Shown piece by piece: positions 1 to 7,693 of a stretch of DNA of 50,549 bases; position 1 is the stretch's first letter; every line of letters begins with the position of its first letter. This stretch comes from Bacteroidia bacterium (GTDB lineage: Bacteria > Bacteroidota > Bacteroidia > Flavobacteriales_D > Sanyastnellaceae). Both the position numbers and the translations under genes were made by a program. The notes under the pieces were generated by a model. That model saw only the letters and a program-made list of their open reading frames with translations. It was not told the origin of the DNA and did no database searches. The DNA is taken from assembly GCA_030427925.1 (NCBI GenBank), contig JAUICJ010000021.1, positions 1 through 50,549 on the forward strand, written 5' to 3'.

Positions 1-391
1 TGGTGAAGGCTGTTGCCGTGGGTTCCCGGTTGCACGTATCGGGCGTTTCGGCATTCGGCGACAGCGTTCATGTCGTCGGCAACGTGGATTTGGACGCCCT
101 GTTCCATGTGGACGGAGCGGCTACGTTTGGGTCGGAGGTGGACATTGCGGGCAAGCTCAGCGCTCACGACTCCGTTTCGTTCGCGAGCGCATTGGAGGTG
201 GTGGGGGTGACTTCGTTCGGCGACAGCCTGATCATAGAAGGCGGGACTGCAATGCGAGCAGGGGCGAACGTTTCGGGCGTGCTGGTGGCGGATAGCATCG
301 CATCGGGGAAGGTGTTGAATGCGCAGATTCGTGATCTGGCCAACCACGACACGGATGGGCTGACGGAAGGCGCCACGAACCTGTATTTCAC
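1..391 (+). repeat. Long direct repeat, copy 1 (of 2296-2686)
   Basis: This segment aligns without gaps to 2296-2686 (offset 2295). By eye I count five mismatches in 391 bases. Similarity stops abruptly just after the NLYFT motif, and the left limit is hidden by the window edge. The repeat lies inside two paralogous genes and suggests recent tandem duplication or gene conversion. Confidence 0.9.
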
Positions 392-1058
392 GAACGAACG
401 CGCCGTTGCAGCCGTTGCAGACACCATTGCCTACTTCGTGGGTGTGATTGAATTGTTGCATGCCGCACTGTTGTTTTCCTGCGGTAATCCGGTAACGCAC
501 CAAGGCTATGACTATGCGACGGTTGAAATCGGTTCGCAGTGTTGGTTCGCTGAAAACTTGAGGGCCACTTCGTACAACGATGGGGTGCCCATTACGAGTG
601 GGGTGGACGGGTTCGCTTGGCCCTATGCAACGGATGGAGCGACAGCCGTTTATGACGAAGGCGGAGCCAATGAAGCCGTGAATTTGGCCATTTACGGACG
701 GCTTTACAATTGGTATGCGGTCAACACAGGCAAGTTGTGCCCGTGGGGCTGGCGCGTTCCGACGGATGAGGACTGGACAGCATTGACCGATGCATTGGGT
801 GGGGAATTTGGAGCTGGAGTGAAGATGAAGACTGCTGATTGGGGCGGAACCAATGAATCGGGTTTTTCGGGTTTGCCGGGAGGCGGTCGCTACCTTTTTG
901 GGACGTTCAGTGGTGTCGGAGACCAAGGCATCTGGTGGAGTTCGTCGTCTTCCGGTGGCAATTCATGGTTTCGCATGCTCACGTCTGACAACGGCTGGGT
1001 TAGCCGTTATTCTGACTTTCAACTGAACGGTTTTTCTGTGCGATGCGTTCGGGATTGA
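1..1058 (+). CDS. FISUMP-domain secreted protein, 5' partial
   Basis: The gene is cut by the left window edge; its reading frame starts at base 3 and the first GTG there is an internal codon, as the paralogue at 1869-4703 shows. The visible 351 residues begin with short beta-strand-like repeats built around FGDSxxxxG, continue through one NHDTDGLTEGATNLYFT motif (the kind found in tail-fibre-like repeats), and end in a FISUMP domain (Fibrobacter succinogenes major paralogous domain, about residue 160 to the end) with HQGYDY, QCWFAENLR, GRLYNWYAV, CPWGWRVPTDEDW and FSVRCVRD. Family knowledge: FISUMP domains occur on exported or surface proteins of unknown function. Compared with its neighbour it lacks the 80-residue tandem repeats, so the NLYFT motif runs almost directly into FISUMP. 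The precise function is unknown; surface display is inferred. Confidence 0.85.
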   Translation, partial: VKAVAVGSRLHVSGVSAFGDSVHVVGNVDLDALFHVDGAATFGSEVDIAGKLSAHDSVSFASALEVVGVTSFGDSLIIEGGTAMRAGANVSGVLVADSIASGKVLNAQIRDLANHDTDGLTEGATNLYFTNERAVAAVADTIAYFVGVIELLHAALLFSCGNPVTHQGYDYATVEIGSQCWFAENLRATSYNDGVPITSGVDGFAWPYATDGATAVYDEGGANEAVNLAIYGRLYNWYAVNTGKLCPWGWRVPTDEDWTALTDALGGEFGAGVKMKTADWGGTNESGFSGLPGGGRYLFGTFSGVGDQGIWWSSSSSGGNSWFRMLTSDNGWVSRYSDFQLNGFSVRCVRD

Positions 1059-1868
1059 TCGAAAGACAAGTGGTTGAGCGAACTCCTTCAACATGGACAG
1101 ACTCGCATCGTTGAGTCCCGATCGCACGTGAACCTTCGTCGAGCGTGATGGCCGGCTTTCGAACCAAAGGGCCTGCGGGGTCGCCTTAAGCAACTTCAAC
1201 GCCATGTCCGTCCACGAGCTCGCCGTTGCGGCGGAGGGCGAGCGTTCCCCACATCCGCGGTTGAGGTACTGAAATCCGTTGCGGAAGGACGATTGCGCAA
1301 TGAGCCAAACTCCCGGAAATACGGTCAGCACCAAAATTTCCATCTAGGCACCATGCCAAATGTGACCTGCGCGGAGTGGCGACACACGGGGCGGCTGCGG
1401 TCGGGAAATTGTGCATCGTGGCGGCCATCCATGCGGCCGACGCCGCGATCGACGGGTTCTGAGTTCGGCAAACCGCTGCTCGAGGAGTGCAGGTGCCCCT
1501 CATTGACGCGTGTTTTCTGGGGTGGAAACGGACTTCCTAGCAAAGCAAATGGAATTGCGGAAGCACACGGAATTCCATTATCGCTTCATGATTGTGTTCA
1601 CGAAGTTAGCAAATGGGCAGAGCCTATTCACGGTGAATCCGATGGGGGTGAGATTGCGATTTGGTTGGGCGGAATCATGTGTAAAGCACGACGGATTCAG
1701 CAGGTCGAGGCATCAGGGTCGAGAGCGGAATGCGTGAAAAACGTGTGAATGAAAAAGGATGAAGCGTTTCATGATTTGATTCAGTGCCCCTCTGAGGTCG
1801 CCGAGTGGAGGTGAAAGGCGAGCACTTGCCCGATAGTTTTAGCCGCGAAAACCTTAATCATTATCCAC
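1059..1868. other. About 0.8 kb without a convincing gene
   Basis: Open frames of 60-150 codons exist on both strands (for example 1293-1748 plus, 963-1343 minus), but none shows a recognisable motif, a good start context or a -7 promoter motif, and they overlap each other in conflicting frames. The first half (about 1080-1500) keeps the base composition of coding DNA and could be a decayed gene, but I cannot name one. The last 100 bases are more AT-rich and probably hold the promoter of the gene starting at 1869; TAGTTTTA at 1834-1841 is a weak -7 candidate. Confidence 0.5.
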
Positions 1869-4703
1869 ATGTTTGCTCGCTTTGTTTTTCTTTTAGGTGC
1901 TTTTTCATTGCTAACAATGACTTCGGTGGCCCAGCAGGTTGCTGTGAAACAGGTCATCGATGGATCGAAGGCTTACTTCCGCATCGATCCTTCGTTGCTT
2001 CGTGGTGATTTGGACACCTTGTTCGCCGCATCCGCTAGCGCAAAACAACAATTGGAAGGCCTTTCCTGGGCCGCGGTGTTGGGCAATGGAACCAACCCCG
2101 GTGTCGACGTTGATTTTTATGGTTACGAGGCCTTGGGGTTGGGGGCGGTCACGACTTCGGGGACCTTTGAAGGGGACAGCCTGGTGTTGAACAAAGACGC
2201 GGAAATCGCGGGGCGGTTGGAAGTGGTTGGGGTGGCGACCATCGGTGACTCGTTGTGGGTCGAAGGCGCCGTGGTGCTTTCCGATTCCCTGCGCGTGGTG
2301 AAGGCTGTTGCCGTGGGTTCCCGGTTGCACGTATCGGGCGTTTCGGCATTCGGCGACAGCGTTCATGTCGTCGGCAACGTGGATTTGGACGCCCTGTTCC
2401 ATGTGGACGGAGCGGCTACGTTCGGGTCCGAGGTGGACATTGCGGGCAAGCTCAGCGCTCACGACTCCGTTTCGTTCGCGAGCGCATTGGAGGTGATGGG
2501 GGTGACTTCGTTCGGCGACAGCCTGATCATAGAAGGCGGGACTGCAATGCGAGCGGGGGCGAACGTTTCGGGCGTGCTGGTGGCGGATAGCATCGCATCG
2601 GGGAAGGTGTTGAATGCGCAGATTCGTGATTTGGCCAACCACGACACGGATGGGCTGACGGAAGGCGCCACGAACCTGTATTTCACCGACTCCCGCGCCC
2701 AAGGTGCCTTCACCTCGGGCACCGGCGTCACCCTGAACTCCGGCGAAATTTCCATCGGCCAATCGGTGGGCACCACGGACAACGTCTCGTTCGCTGGCAT
2801 CGCCGCCACCGCGACGGTCACGGCCGACAGCCTCTCGGTGACGGACGTCATCAACGGCCGGGTGAGCAGCCTCGCCAATCACGACACGGATGGGCTGACG
2901 GAAGGCGCCACGAACCTGTATTTCACCGACTCCCGCGCCCAAGGCGCCTTCACCTCCGGCACCGGCGTCACCTTGAACTCCGGCGAAATCGCCATCGGCC
3001 AATCGGTGGGCACAACGGACAACGTCTCGTTCGCTGGCATCGCCGCCACCGCCACGGTCACGGCCGACAGCCTCTCGGTGACGGACGTCATCAACGGCCG
3101 GGTGAGCAGCCTCGCCAATCACGACACGGATGGGCTGACGGAAGGTGCCACAAACCTGTATTTCACCGACTCCCGCGCCCAAGGCGCCTTCACCTCCGGC
3201 ACCGGCGTCACCCTGAACTCCGGCGAAATTTCCATCGGCCAATCGGTGGGCACCACGGACAACGTTGAGTTTGCCGGAATTGAAGCCACAGGAACCGTGA
3301 GTGCAGAAAGCCTTGTTGTGACCAACGTCATCAGTGGCGAGGTGAGTAGCTTGGGCAACCACGATACGGATGGACTGACCGAGGGGTTCACCAACCTCTA
3401 CTACACCGACGCCCGCGCCCGAAGCGCTTTCTCATCCGGGATGGGGGTCACCATGATTGAAGGCCAGATCTCCATCGGTCAAGACGTTTCAACCACCAGC
3501 GATGTTACGTTTGATGAACTGACCGCGAACTCACTTCAATCGTCAGGTCCCTTGACTGTATCAGGGGTCACTACCTTAAACGATAGCCTTGTTAGTGGAG
3601 TTTCGGGATTCGTGATGCGTTCGGCTTCGGATTTTTCCTTGCAAGCACTCGATGGCGATTTTGAAATCTTAGGTGAAAAAGACTCTGGTGATTCTCCAGC
3701 TATTCGCATGCTCTTTGCAGATTCGAATTACTTCAATCATGCTTCTGAAAACAACAAGAGTTTCTTAGAGATCGATGGGTGGTGGGACATGAAGCTTCAT
3801 GTGGATGATGATGCCGGGATTGAAATGTATTACGGTAACAGCGGTGAAAAGTCGGAGTTGTTCTTTTACGGAGATTCCATGGTTTTCGAGCAGGGTGACG
3901 TCTACATCGCGAACGATCTCACGCTAACCGGTCTGGAAGCATCTGCCACGGTCACCGCCGACAGCCTCAGCGTCACGGACGTCATCAACGGTCAGGTGAG
4001 CAGTTTGGCTAATCACAGCACGGACGATTTGGCCGAAGGCAGCACCAACCTCTACCTGACCCCGGCTGAGCGTGCATCACTTGTTGCACTCGAAGCCATG
4101 GCGCATGCGATTGATAGCTTGTCCTGCACGTGGTTGAAACACCAAGGCTATGTCTATGAGTTGATTTTGATCGGAAATCAATGCTGGTTTGCAGAAAACC
4201 TAAGAAGTGAAAACTACGCGAACGGGGAAGCGATTCTTGCAGGTTTTACCGACCAACAATGGTTCATTACATCTTTCGGATCCACAGCCGTCTTTGGGGA
4301 TGATGAGAACAACGTAGAGGCATATGGTCGCTTGTACAATCATTATGCGGTGGCTGATGCGCGCGGATTGTGTCCGAATGGATGGCATGTTCCGACGAGC
4401 AGTGAGTGGACGACATTGGCCAACTACCTCGCGCCGGGGGAGGGCAATGCGTTGAAATCGTCGGGTTCGGATGTGCCTGCTTGGGATGGCAGCAACAGCA
4501 GCGGTTTTTCAGCTTTGCCGGGTGGAATGCGAGGAATGACAGGAGCATACAGTGATCTGGGCACAAAGGGCTTCTGGTGGACCAGTTCGTTAGGCGATTG
4601 GGACGATCCGGTGATGCGGCTTCTTGTTTCCGGCGATTCTGCCATTGATGGGTACAGCATGCCTTCAAAGTTTGGATTTTCCGTGCGTTGCCTGCGCGAT
4701 TGA
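1869..4703 (+). CDS. Secreted repeat protein with C-terminal FISUMP domain
   Basis: 944 residues. Residues 1-21 form a signal peptide (MFARFVFLLGAF, hydrophobic core, then SVAQQ). Residues about 90-255 are short repeats of beta-strand character (GDSLxVEG, FGDSVHVVG) that could form a beta-helix or fibre. Residues about 258-497 are three near-identical 80-residue units starting NHDTDGLTEGATNLYFTDSR and containing GTGVTLNSGE and IGQSVGTTDNV; a fourth, diverged unit follows, and a fragment recurs at about residues 695-735. Residues about 752-944 are a FISUMP domain (HQGYVYE, QCWFAENLR, GRLYNHYAV, CPNGWHVPTSSEW, FSVRCLRD). It resembles a fibrous stalk carrying a terminal domain, as in tail-fibre or adhesin proteins. 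Role in adhesion or surface display is inference. It is paralogous to the truncated gene to its left. Confidence 0.85.
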   Translation: MFARFVFLLGAFSLLTMTSVAQQVAVKQVIDGSKAYFRIDPSLLRGDLDTLFAASASAKQQLEGLSWAAVLGNGTNPGVDVDFYGYEALGLGAVTTSGTFEGDSLVLNKDAEIAGRLEVVGVATIGDSLWVEGAVVLSDSLRVVKAVAVGSRLHVSGVSAFGDSVHVVGNVDLDALFHVDGAATFGSEVDIAGKLSAHDSVSFASALEVMGVTSFGDSLIIEGGTAMRAGANVSGVLVADSIASGKVLNAQIRDLANHDTDGLTEGATNLYFTDSRAQGAFTSGTGVTLNSGEISIGQSVGTTDNVSFAGIAATATVTADSLSVTDVINGRVSSLANHDTDGLTEGATNLYFTDSRAQGAFTSGTGVTLNSGEIAIGQSVGTTDNVSFAGIAATATVTADSLSVTDVINGRVSSLANHDTDGLTEGATNLYFTDSRAQGAFTSGTGVTLNSGEISIGQSVGTTDNVEFAGIEATGTVSAESLVVTNVISGEVSSLGNHDTDGLTEGFTNLYYTDARARSAFSSGMGVTMIEGQISIGQDVSTTSDVTFDELTANSLQSSGPLTVSGVTTLNDSLVSGVSGFVMRSASDFSLQALDGDFEILGEKDSGDSPAIRMLFADSNYFNHASENNKSFLEIDGWWDMKLHVDDDAGIEMYYGNSGEKSELFFYGDSMVFEQGDVYIANDLTLTGLEASATVTADSLSVTDVINGQVSSLANHSTDDLAEGSTNLYLTPAERASLVALEAMAHAIDSLSCTWLKHQGYVYELILIGNQCWFAENLRSENYANGEAILAGFTDQQWFITSFGSTAVFGDDENNVEAYGRLYNHYAVADARGLCPNGWHVPTSSEWTTLANYLAPGEGNALKSSGSDVPAWDGSNSSGFSALPGGMRGMTGAYSDLGTKGFWWTSSLGDWDDPVMRLLVSGDSAIDGYSMPSKFGFSVRCLRD
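2296..2686 (+). repeat. Long direct repeat, copy 2 (of 1-391)
   Basis: Second copy of the segment at 1-391, inside the 944-residue FISUMP gene. After 2686 this copy continues into the 240-bp tandem repeats, whereas copy 1 goes directly to the FISUMP domain. The break coincides with the NLYFT motif that starts each repeat unit, so unequal recombination at this motif could explain the difference. Confidence 0.88.
2641..3360 (+). repeat. Three in-frame 240-bp tandem repeats
   Basis: Units 2641-2880, 2881-3120 and 3121-3360 begin with the same bases (acgacacggatgggctgacg, with a two-base lead-in) and differ at only scattered positions over most of their length; the last part of the third has diverged. 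A fourth, degenerate unit begins at 3361. The period of 240 bp is exactly 80 codons, so gain or loss of a unit would keep the reading frame. The lengths rule out a CRISPR array. Confidence 0.92.
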
Positions 4704-4768
4704 AGCGGTGATGGGGCGTCTCCCGCGTGCGATGGGGCGTCGGTGGGGTGGGGATCCCGTCGGCGGTG

Positions 4769-4776
4769 TACCTTCG
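4769..4776 (+). promoter_or_regulatory. -7 promoter element of glmM (TACCTTCG)
   Basis: Matches the Bacteroidota -7 consensus TAnnTTTG at seven of the eight positions and ends 5 nt before the ATG at 4782, implying transcription begins at or next to the start codon. No clear -33 TTG is visible. Confidence 0.55.
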
Positions 4777-4781
4777 CGGGC

Positions 4782-6161
4782 ATGTTGATTCAATCGATTT
4801 CGGGCATCCGCGGCACCATTGGTGGGCCGGCGGGCCAGGGGCTGACGCCGAAGGACATCGTGCGGTTTGGGATGGGCTATGCGGCGTGGGTGAAGGAGCA
4901 GGCGGCGGGCGCGCGGCCGCTGGTCGTCGTCGGGCGTGACGCCCGGCTTTCGGGCCAAATGCTGCGCGACGTCCTCGCCGGCACCCTCCAAGCCATGGGC
5001 GTCGACGTCCTCGACCTCGGCCTGTCCACGACCCCGACCGTCGAGCTCGCCGTCCCCGCGGAGGGCGCTCACGGCGGCATCATCCTCACGGCCAGCCACA
5101 ACCCGCGGCAGTGGAACGCCCTCAAGCTCCTCGACGCCCGCGGGGAGTTCCTCAATGCGGCGGAGGGCGAGCGCGTCCTCGCGTTCGCTGCCCAGGAATT
5201 GGAGGCCGTTGAGGTCGACGATTTGGGCCAAATCCGACACGACGACCACTGGATGCAGCGCCACATCGATCACGCCCTGGGCCTCGAACTCGTCGACGCG
5301 CCCGCGGTGCGCGCCCACGGCCTCAAGGTCGCGGTCGACGCGGTCAACAGCACGGGCGGCCTCATCCTCCCGATGCTCCTCGAAGCCATGGGCGTGGAGG
5401 TCGTCCGCGTCCATTGCGACCCCACCGGCGATTTCGCCCACAACCCCGAACCGCTGCCTGCCCACCTGACCGACCTAGCCGACGCGGTGGTCAGCCACGG
5501 CTGCGACCTCGGCATCAGCGTCGATCCCGACGTGGACCGGCTCGCCTTCGTGTGCGAGGACGGCAGCATGTTCGGCGAGGAGTACACGCTCGTCGCGGTC
5601 GCCGACTACGTCCTGAGCCGCACGCCGGGCAACACGGTCAGCAACATGAGTTCCACCCGGGCCCTGCGCCAAGTCACCGAAGCGCGGGGCGGTCGGTACA
5701 CGGCGAGCGCGGTCGGGGAGGTGAACGTCGTGGCGGCCATCGAGGCGACCGGCGCCATCATCGGCGGGGAGGGCAACGGCGGCGTCATTTACCCGACGAG
5801 CCACCGGGGCCGCGACGCGGTGGTCGGCACGGCCTTGTTCCTCACGCACCTCGTTCGCAGCGGCCTCACCGCCAAGGCCCTCCGCGCGTCCTACCCGGAG
5901 TGGGTGATTTCCAAGGACAAACTCGACTTGCCCGACAGCGGCGTCGAGGGGGCGTTGGCCGCCCTCGTGGCCGCGCACCCCGACGCCGAAGTCAACACGG
6001 TGGACGGCGTCAAGTTCGACCTGCCCGAAGGCTGGGTGCACCTGCGTCGATCGAACACGGAGCCGATCATTCGGGTCTATGCCGAAGCGGAGACCGCCGA
6101 GGCCGCGGCTGCGCTGGGAGGGCGGTTCAAGGAGGAGCTGGCCGGGTTGCTGCGGGGCTGA
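4782..6161 (+). CDS. glmM: Phosphoglucosamine mutase
   Basis: 459 residues. Interconverts glucosamine-6-phosphate and glucosamine-1-phosphate in the cytoplasm, feeding UDP-GlcNAc for peptidoglycan and LPS. It has the alpha-D-phosphohexomutase layout: an N-terminal SGIRGTIGG, the phosphoserine loop TASHNP (Ser105), the Mg-binding loop DPDVDRLAF (about residue 248), a sugar-binding GGEGNGG motif, and a C-terminal phosphate-binding RRSNTEPIIRVYAE. Start chosen at ATG 4782, not the upstream GTG at 4743, because the -7 motif lies between them and homology starts at LIQSISGIRG. Family alternatives are phosphomannomutase or phosphoglucomutase; the Bacteroidota orthologues with this sequence pattern are usually named GlmM. 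A cysteine desulfurase gene follows 35 nt downstream with its own promoter motif. Confidence 0.88.
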   Translation: MLIQSISGIRGTIGGPAGQGLTPKDIVRFGMGYAAWVKEQAAGARPLVVVGRDARLSGQMLRDVLAGTLQAMGVDVLDLGLSTTPTVELAVPAEGAHGGIILTASHNPRQWNALKLLDARGEFLNAAEGERVLAFAAQELEAVEVDDLGQIRHDDHWMQRHIDHALGLELVDAPAVRAHGLKVAVDAVNSTGGLILPMLLEAMGVEVVRVHCDPTGDFAHNPEPLPAHLTDLADAVVSHGCDLGISVDPDVDRLAFVCEDGSMFGEEYTLVAVADYVLSRTPGNTVSNMSSTRALRQVTEARGGRYTASAVGEVNVVAAIEATGAIIGGEGNGGVIYPTSHRGRDAVVGTALFLTHLVRSGLTAKALRASYPEWVISKDKLDLPDSGVEGALAALVAAHPDAEVNTVDGVKFDLPEGWVHLRRSNTEPIIRVYAEAETAEAAAALGGRFKEELAGLLRG

Positions 6162-6168
6162 TTTGGCC

Positions 6169-6176
6169 TAACTTTC
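6169..6176 (+). promoter_or_regulatory. -7 promoter element (TAACTTTC)
   Basis: TAnnTTTG-like motif 20 nt upstream of the ATG at 6197, in the short gap after glmM. This belongs to the leadered class of promoter-to-start spacing seen in this window. Confidence 0.4.
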
Positions 6177-6196
6177 GGAGCCGAAAAATCCGCGCA

Positions 6197-7339
6197 ATGA
6201 CCGTGTACCTCGACAACGCCGCCACCACCGCCATGGCCCCCGAAGTCCTCGAAGCCATGTGGCCGGTGATGCATCACGCCTACGGAAACCCCTCGTCGAG
6301 CCACGCCATCGGGCGCCGGTCGCGGGTTCAGGTGGAGCAGAGCCGGCGTTCCATCGCCAAAGGCCTGAACTGCCATCCCTCGCAGCTCATCTTCACGTCG
6401 GGCGGTACCGAGGCGGACAACCTCGCGCTGAACGCGGCCGTCATTGACCTCGGGTGCAAGCGCATCATCACGTCGGAAGCGGAGCACAGCGCCGTCATCA
6501 AGACCGCCGAGCGCTGGAATGAGCGGACGGGGGTGGAGCTGGCCGTGGTGCGGCATTTGCCGGATGGGCAGGTGGACTTGGCGCACCTCGAGGAGTTGTT
6601 GGCGAACGGGCCGAAGACGATCGTGAGCTTGATGCACGCGAACAACGAGGTTGGGGTGATGATCGATTTGGAGCGCGTGGGCGCGTTGTGCAAAACGCAC
6701 GGAGCGTTGTTCCACAGCGATACGGTCCAAACCATGTGCCACTACCGCTTCGACCTCCAAGCCCTTCCCGTCGATTTCATCACCTGCGCAGGCCACAAGT
6801 TCCACGGGCCGAAAGGCGTGGGCTTCCTCTACGTCGCTCCGGGCTTGAAGATCACGAGCGTCATCGCGGGTGGCGGCCAAGAGCGTTCCATGCGGGGCGG
6901 CACGGAGAACGTGCACAGCATCGTGGGGCTGGCGAAGGCGATGGAGTTGGCGTTCAGCGAACTCGAGGAGCACCAGGAGCACATCCGCGGACTGAAGCGG
7001 CGGATGGTCGAGGGGCTGCGGGCGCGGTTTGCCGACATCCGGTTCAACGCCGATTCGGACAAGGATGACCGGCTCTACACCGTCCTCAACGTGAGCTTCC
7101 CGCCGCACCCGAAGAGCGGGATGGCGTTGTTCCTGTTGGACCTCGAGGGCGTGTGCTGCTCCAGCGGCAGCGCGTGCAGCAGCGGGGCGACGCTCGGTTC
7201 GCACGTGTTGCGGACGCTCGGTTTCCACGATCCCACGCGCGTCAGCTTGCGCTTCTCGTTCGGTCGGTACAACACGGAGGCGGAGATTGACCGCGCGTTG
7301 GAGGCCGTCGATCGCGTGTTCGCCGGTGTGACCGCTTGA
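6197..7339 (+). CDS. Cysteine desulfurase (NifS/IscS-type)
   Basis: 380 residues, aminotransferase class V. It removes sulfur from cysteine as an enzyme-bound persulfide for Fe-S cluster assembly or tRNA thiolation, in the cytoplasm with PLP. Visible features: N-terminal YLDNAATT, SGGTEADNLA, HANNEVGV, a HSDTVQT motif before the PLP lysine in CAGHKFHGPKG (Lys201), and the active-site loop CCSSGSACSSG with the likely catalytic Cys327. That loop, with RGGTENV upstream, is typical of the IscS/NifS group and not of SufS. The start at ATG 6197 is chosen because homology begins there; the frame stays open upstream into glmM. No iscU or other Fe-S genes are adjacent, so the exact acceptor cannot be deduced. 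Confidence 0.9.
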   Translation: MTVYLDNAATTAMAPEVLEAMWPVMHHAYGNPSSSHAIGRRSRVQVEQSRRSIAKGLNCHPSQLIFTSGGTEADNLALNAAVIDLGCKRIITSEAEHSAVIKTAERWNERTGVELAVVRHLPDGQVDLAHLEELLANGPKTIVSLMHANNEVGVMIDLERVGALCKTHGALFHSDTVQTMCHYRFDLQALPVDFITCAGHKFHGPKGVGFLYVAPGLKITSVIAGGGQERSMRGGTENVHSIVGLAKAMELAFSELEEHQEHIRGLKRRMVEGLRARFADIRFNADSDKDDRLYTVLNVSFPPHPKSGMALFLLDLEGVCCSSGSACSSGATLGSHVLRTLGFHDPTRVSLRFSFGRYNTEAEIDRALEAVDRVFAGVTA

Positions 7340-7437
7340 AATTCGGCGTGCTGGGATCCTAATCCCCACTTTTAGGCCCGCTTGCGGAAGTCCAAAATCC
7401 ACCCAATCTGCAGGAGAAAACCCTGGAGCGTTGCAAG

Positions 7438-7482
7438 CGCTCGAATTGAAATCCCCACTTTTTGGGGATTTCAATTCGAGCG
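7438..7482. repeat. Perfect 19-bp inverted repeat (hairpin element)
   Basis: The left arm 7438-7456 and right arm 7464-7482 are exact reverse complements around a 7-nt loop (acttttt). It could act as a transcription terminator for the cysteine desulfurase gene about 100 nt upstream, but the arm is followed by GC-rich sequence and not a T run. The right arm and flank recur at 7609-7644, which suggests a dispersed REP/MITE-like element. Confidence 0.8.
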
Positions 7483-7608
7483 GAGCGAACTTTTCGCTGC
7501 CCAAATGGGTGTTTTCGGGATGATTGGCTCTAGAGGGCCCGCTGGACTTGGGGTTGAGCGATTCAGGCGTGCGATCCAATCGACGGGCGTGCCGCGCGTT
7601 GGCTGGAA

Positions 7609-7644
7609 TTTGGGGATTTCAATTTGAGCGAAGCGAATTTTTCG
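7609..7644 (+). repeat. Second copy of the palindrome's right half
   Basis: 36 bases that match 7461-7496 with three substitutions (tttggggatttcaatt core, then gagcgaagcgaa). The left arm of the palindrome is missing here, so this copy cannot form the same hairpin. Confidence 0.75.
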
Positions 7645-7678
7645 ACTGCTCCACGACGAACTCCCGAAGCATTGGGAG

Positions 7679-7686
7679 TACCTTTC
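7679..7686 (+). promoter_or_regulatory. -7 promoter element (TACCTTTC)
   Basis: Lies 7 nt before the ATG at 7694 and supports that start over the TTG at 7688. It belongs to the short-spacing (leaderless) group. Confidence 0.45.
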
Positions 7687-7693
7687 GTTGGTC

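Larger units (their letters stand above)
7340..7693. other. Intergenic region with repeated palindromic element
   Basis: 354 bases without a gene. It holds a perfect long hairpin (7438-7482), a partial second copy of its right half (7609-7644), and a shorter related string, aatccccactttt, near 7361. Small frames across it (7382-7627 and 7524-7709) encode the repeat twice as WGFQFERSE and are judged non-coding. Confidence 0.6.

Noticed and set aside
2641-3360. CRISPR array
   Set aside because: The repeats are 240 bp, contiguous without spacers, and in frame with a protein.
1911-3362. Minus-strand open frame of 483 codons
   Set aside because: It mirrors the tandem repeats of the FISUMP gene, has no start signal and gives a low-complexity, His/Arg/Gly-rich product. 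The plus-strand frame has a signal peptide and known domains.
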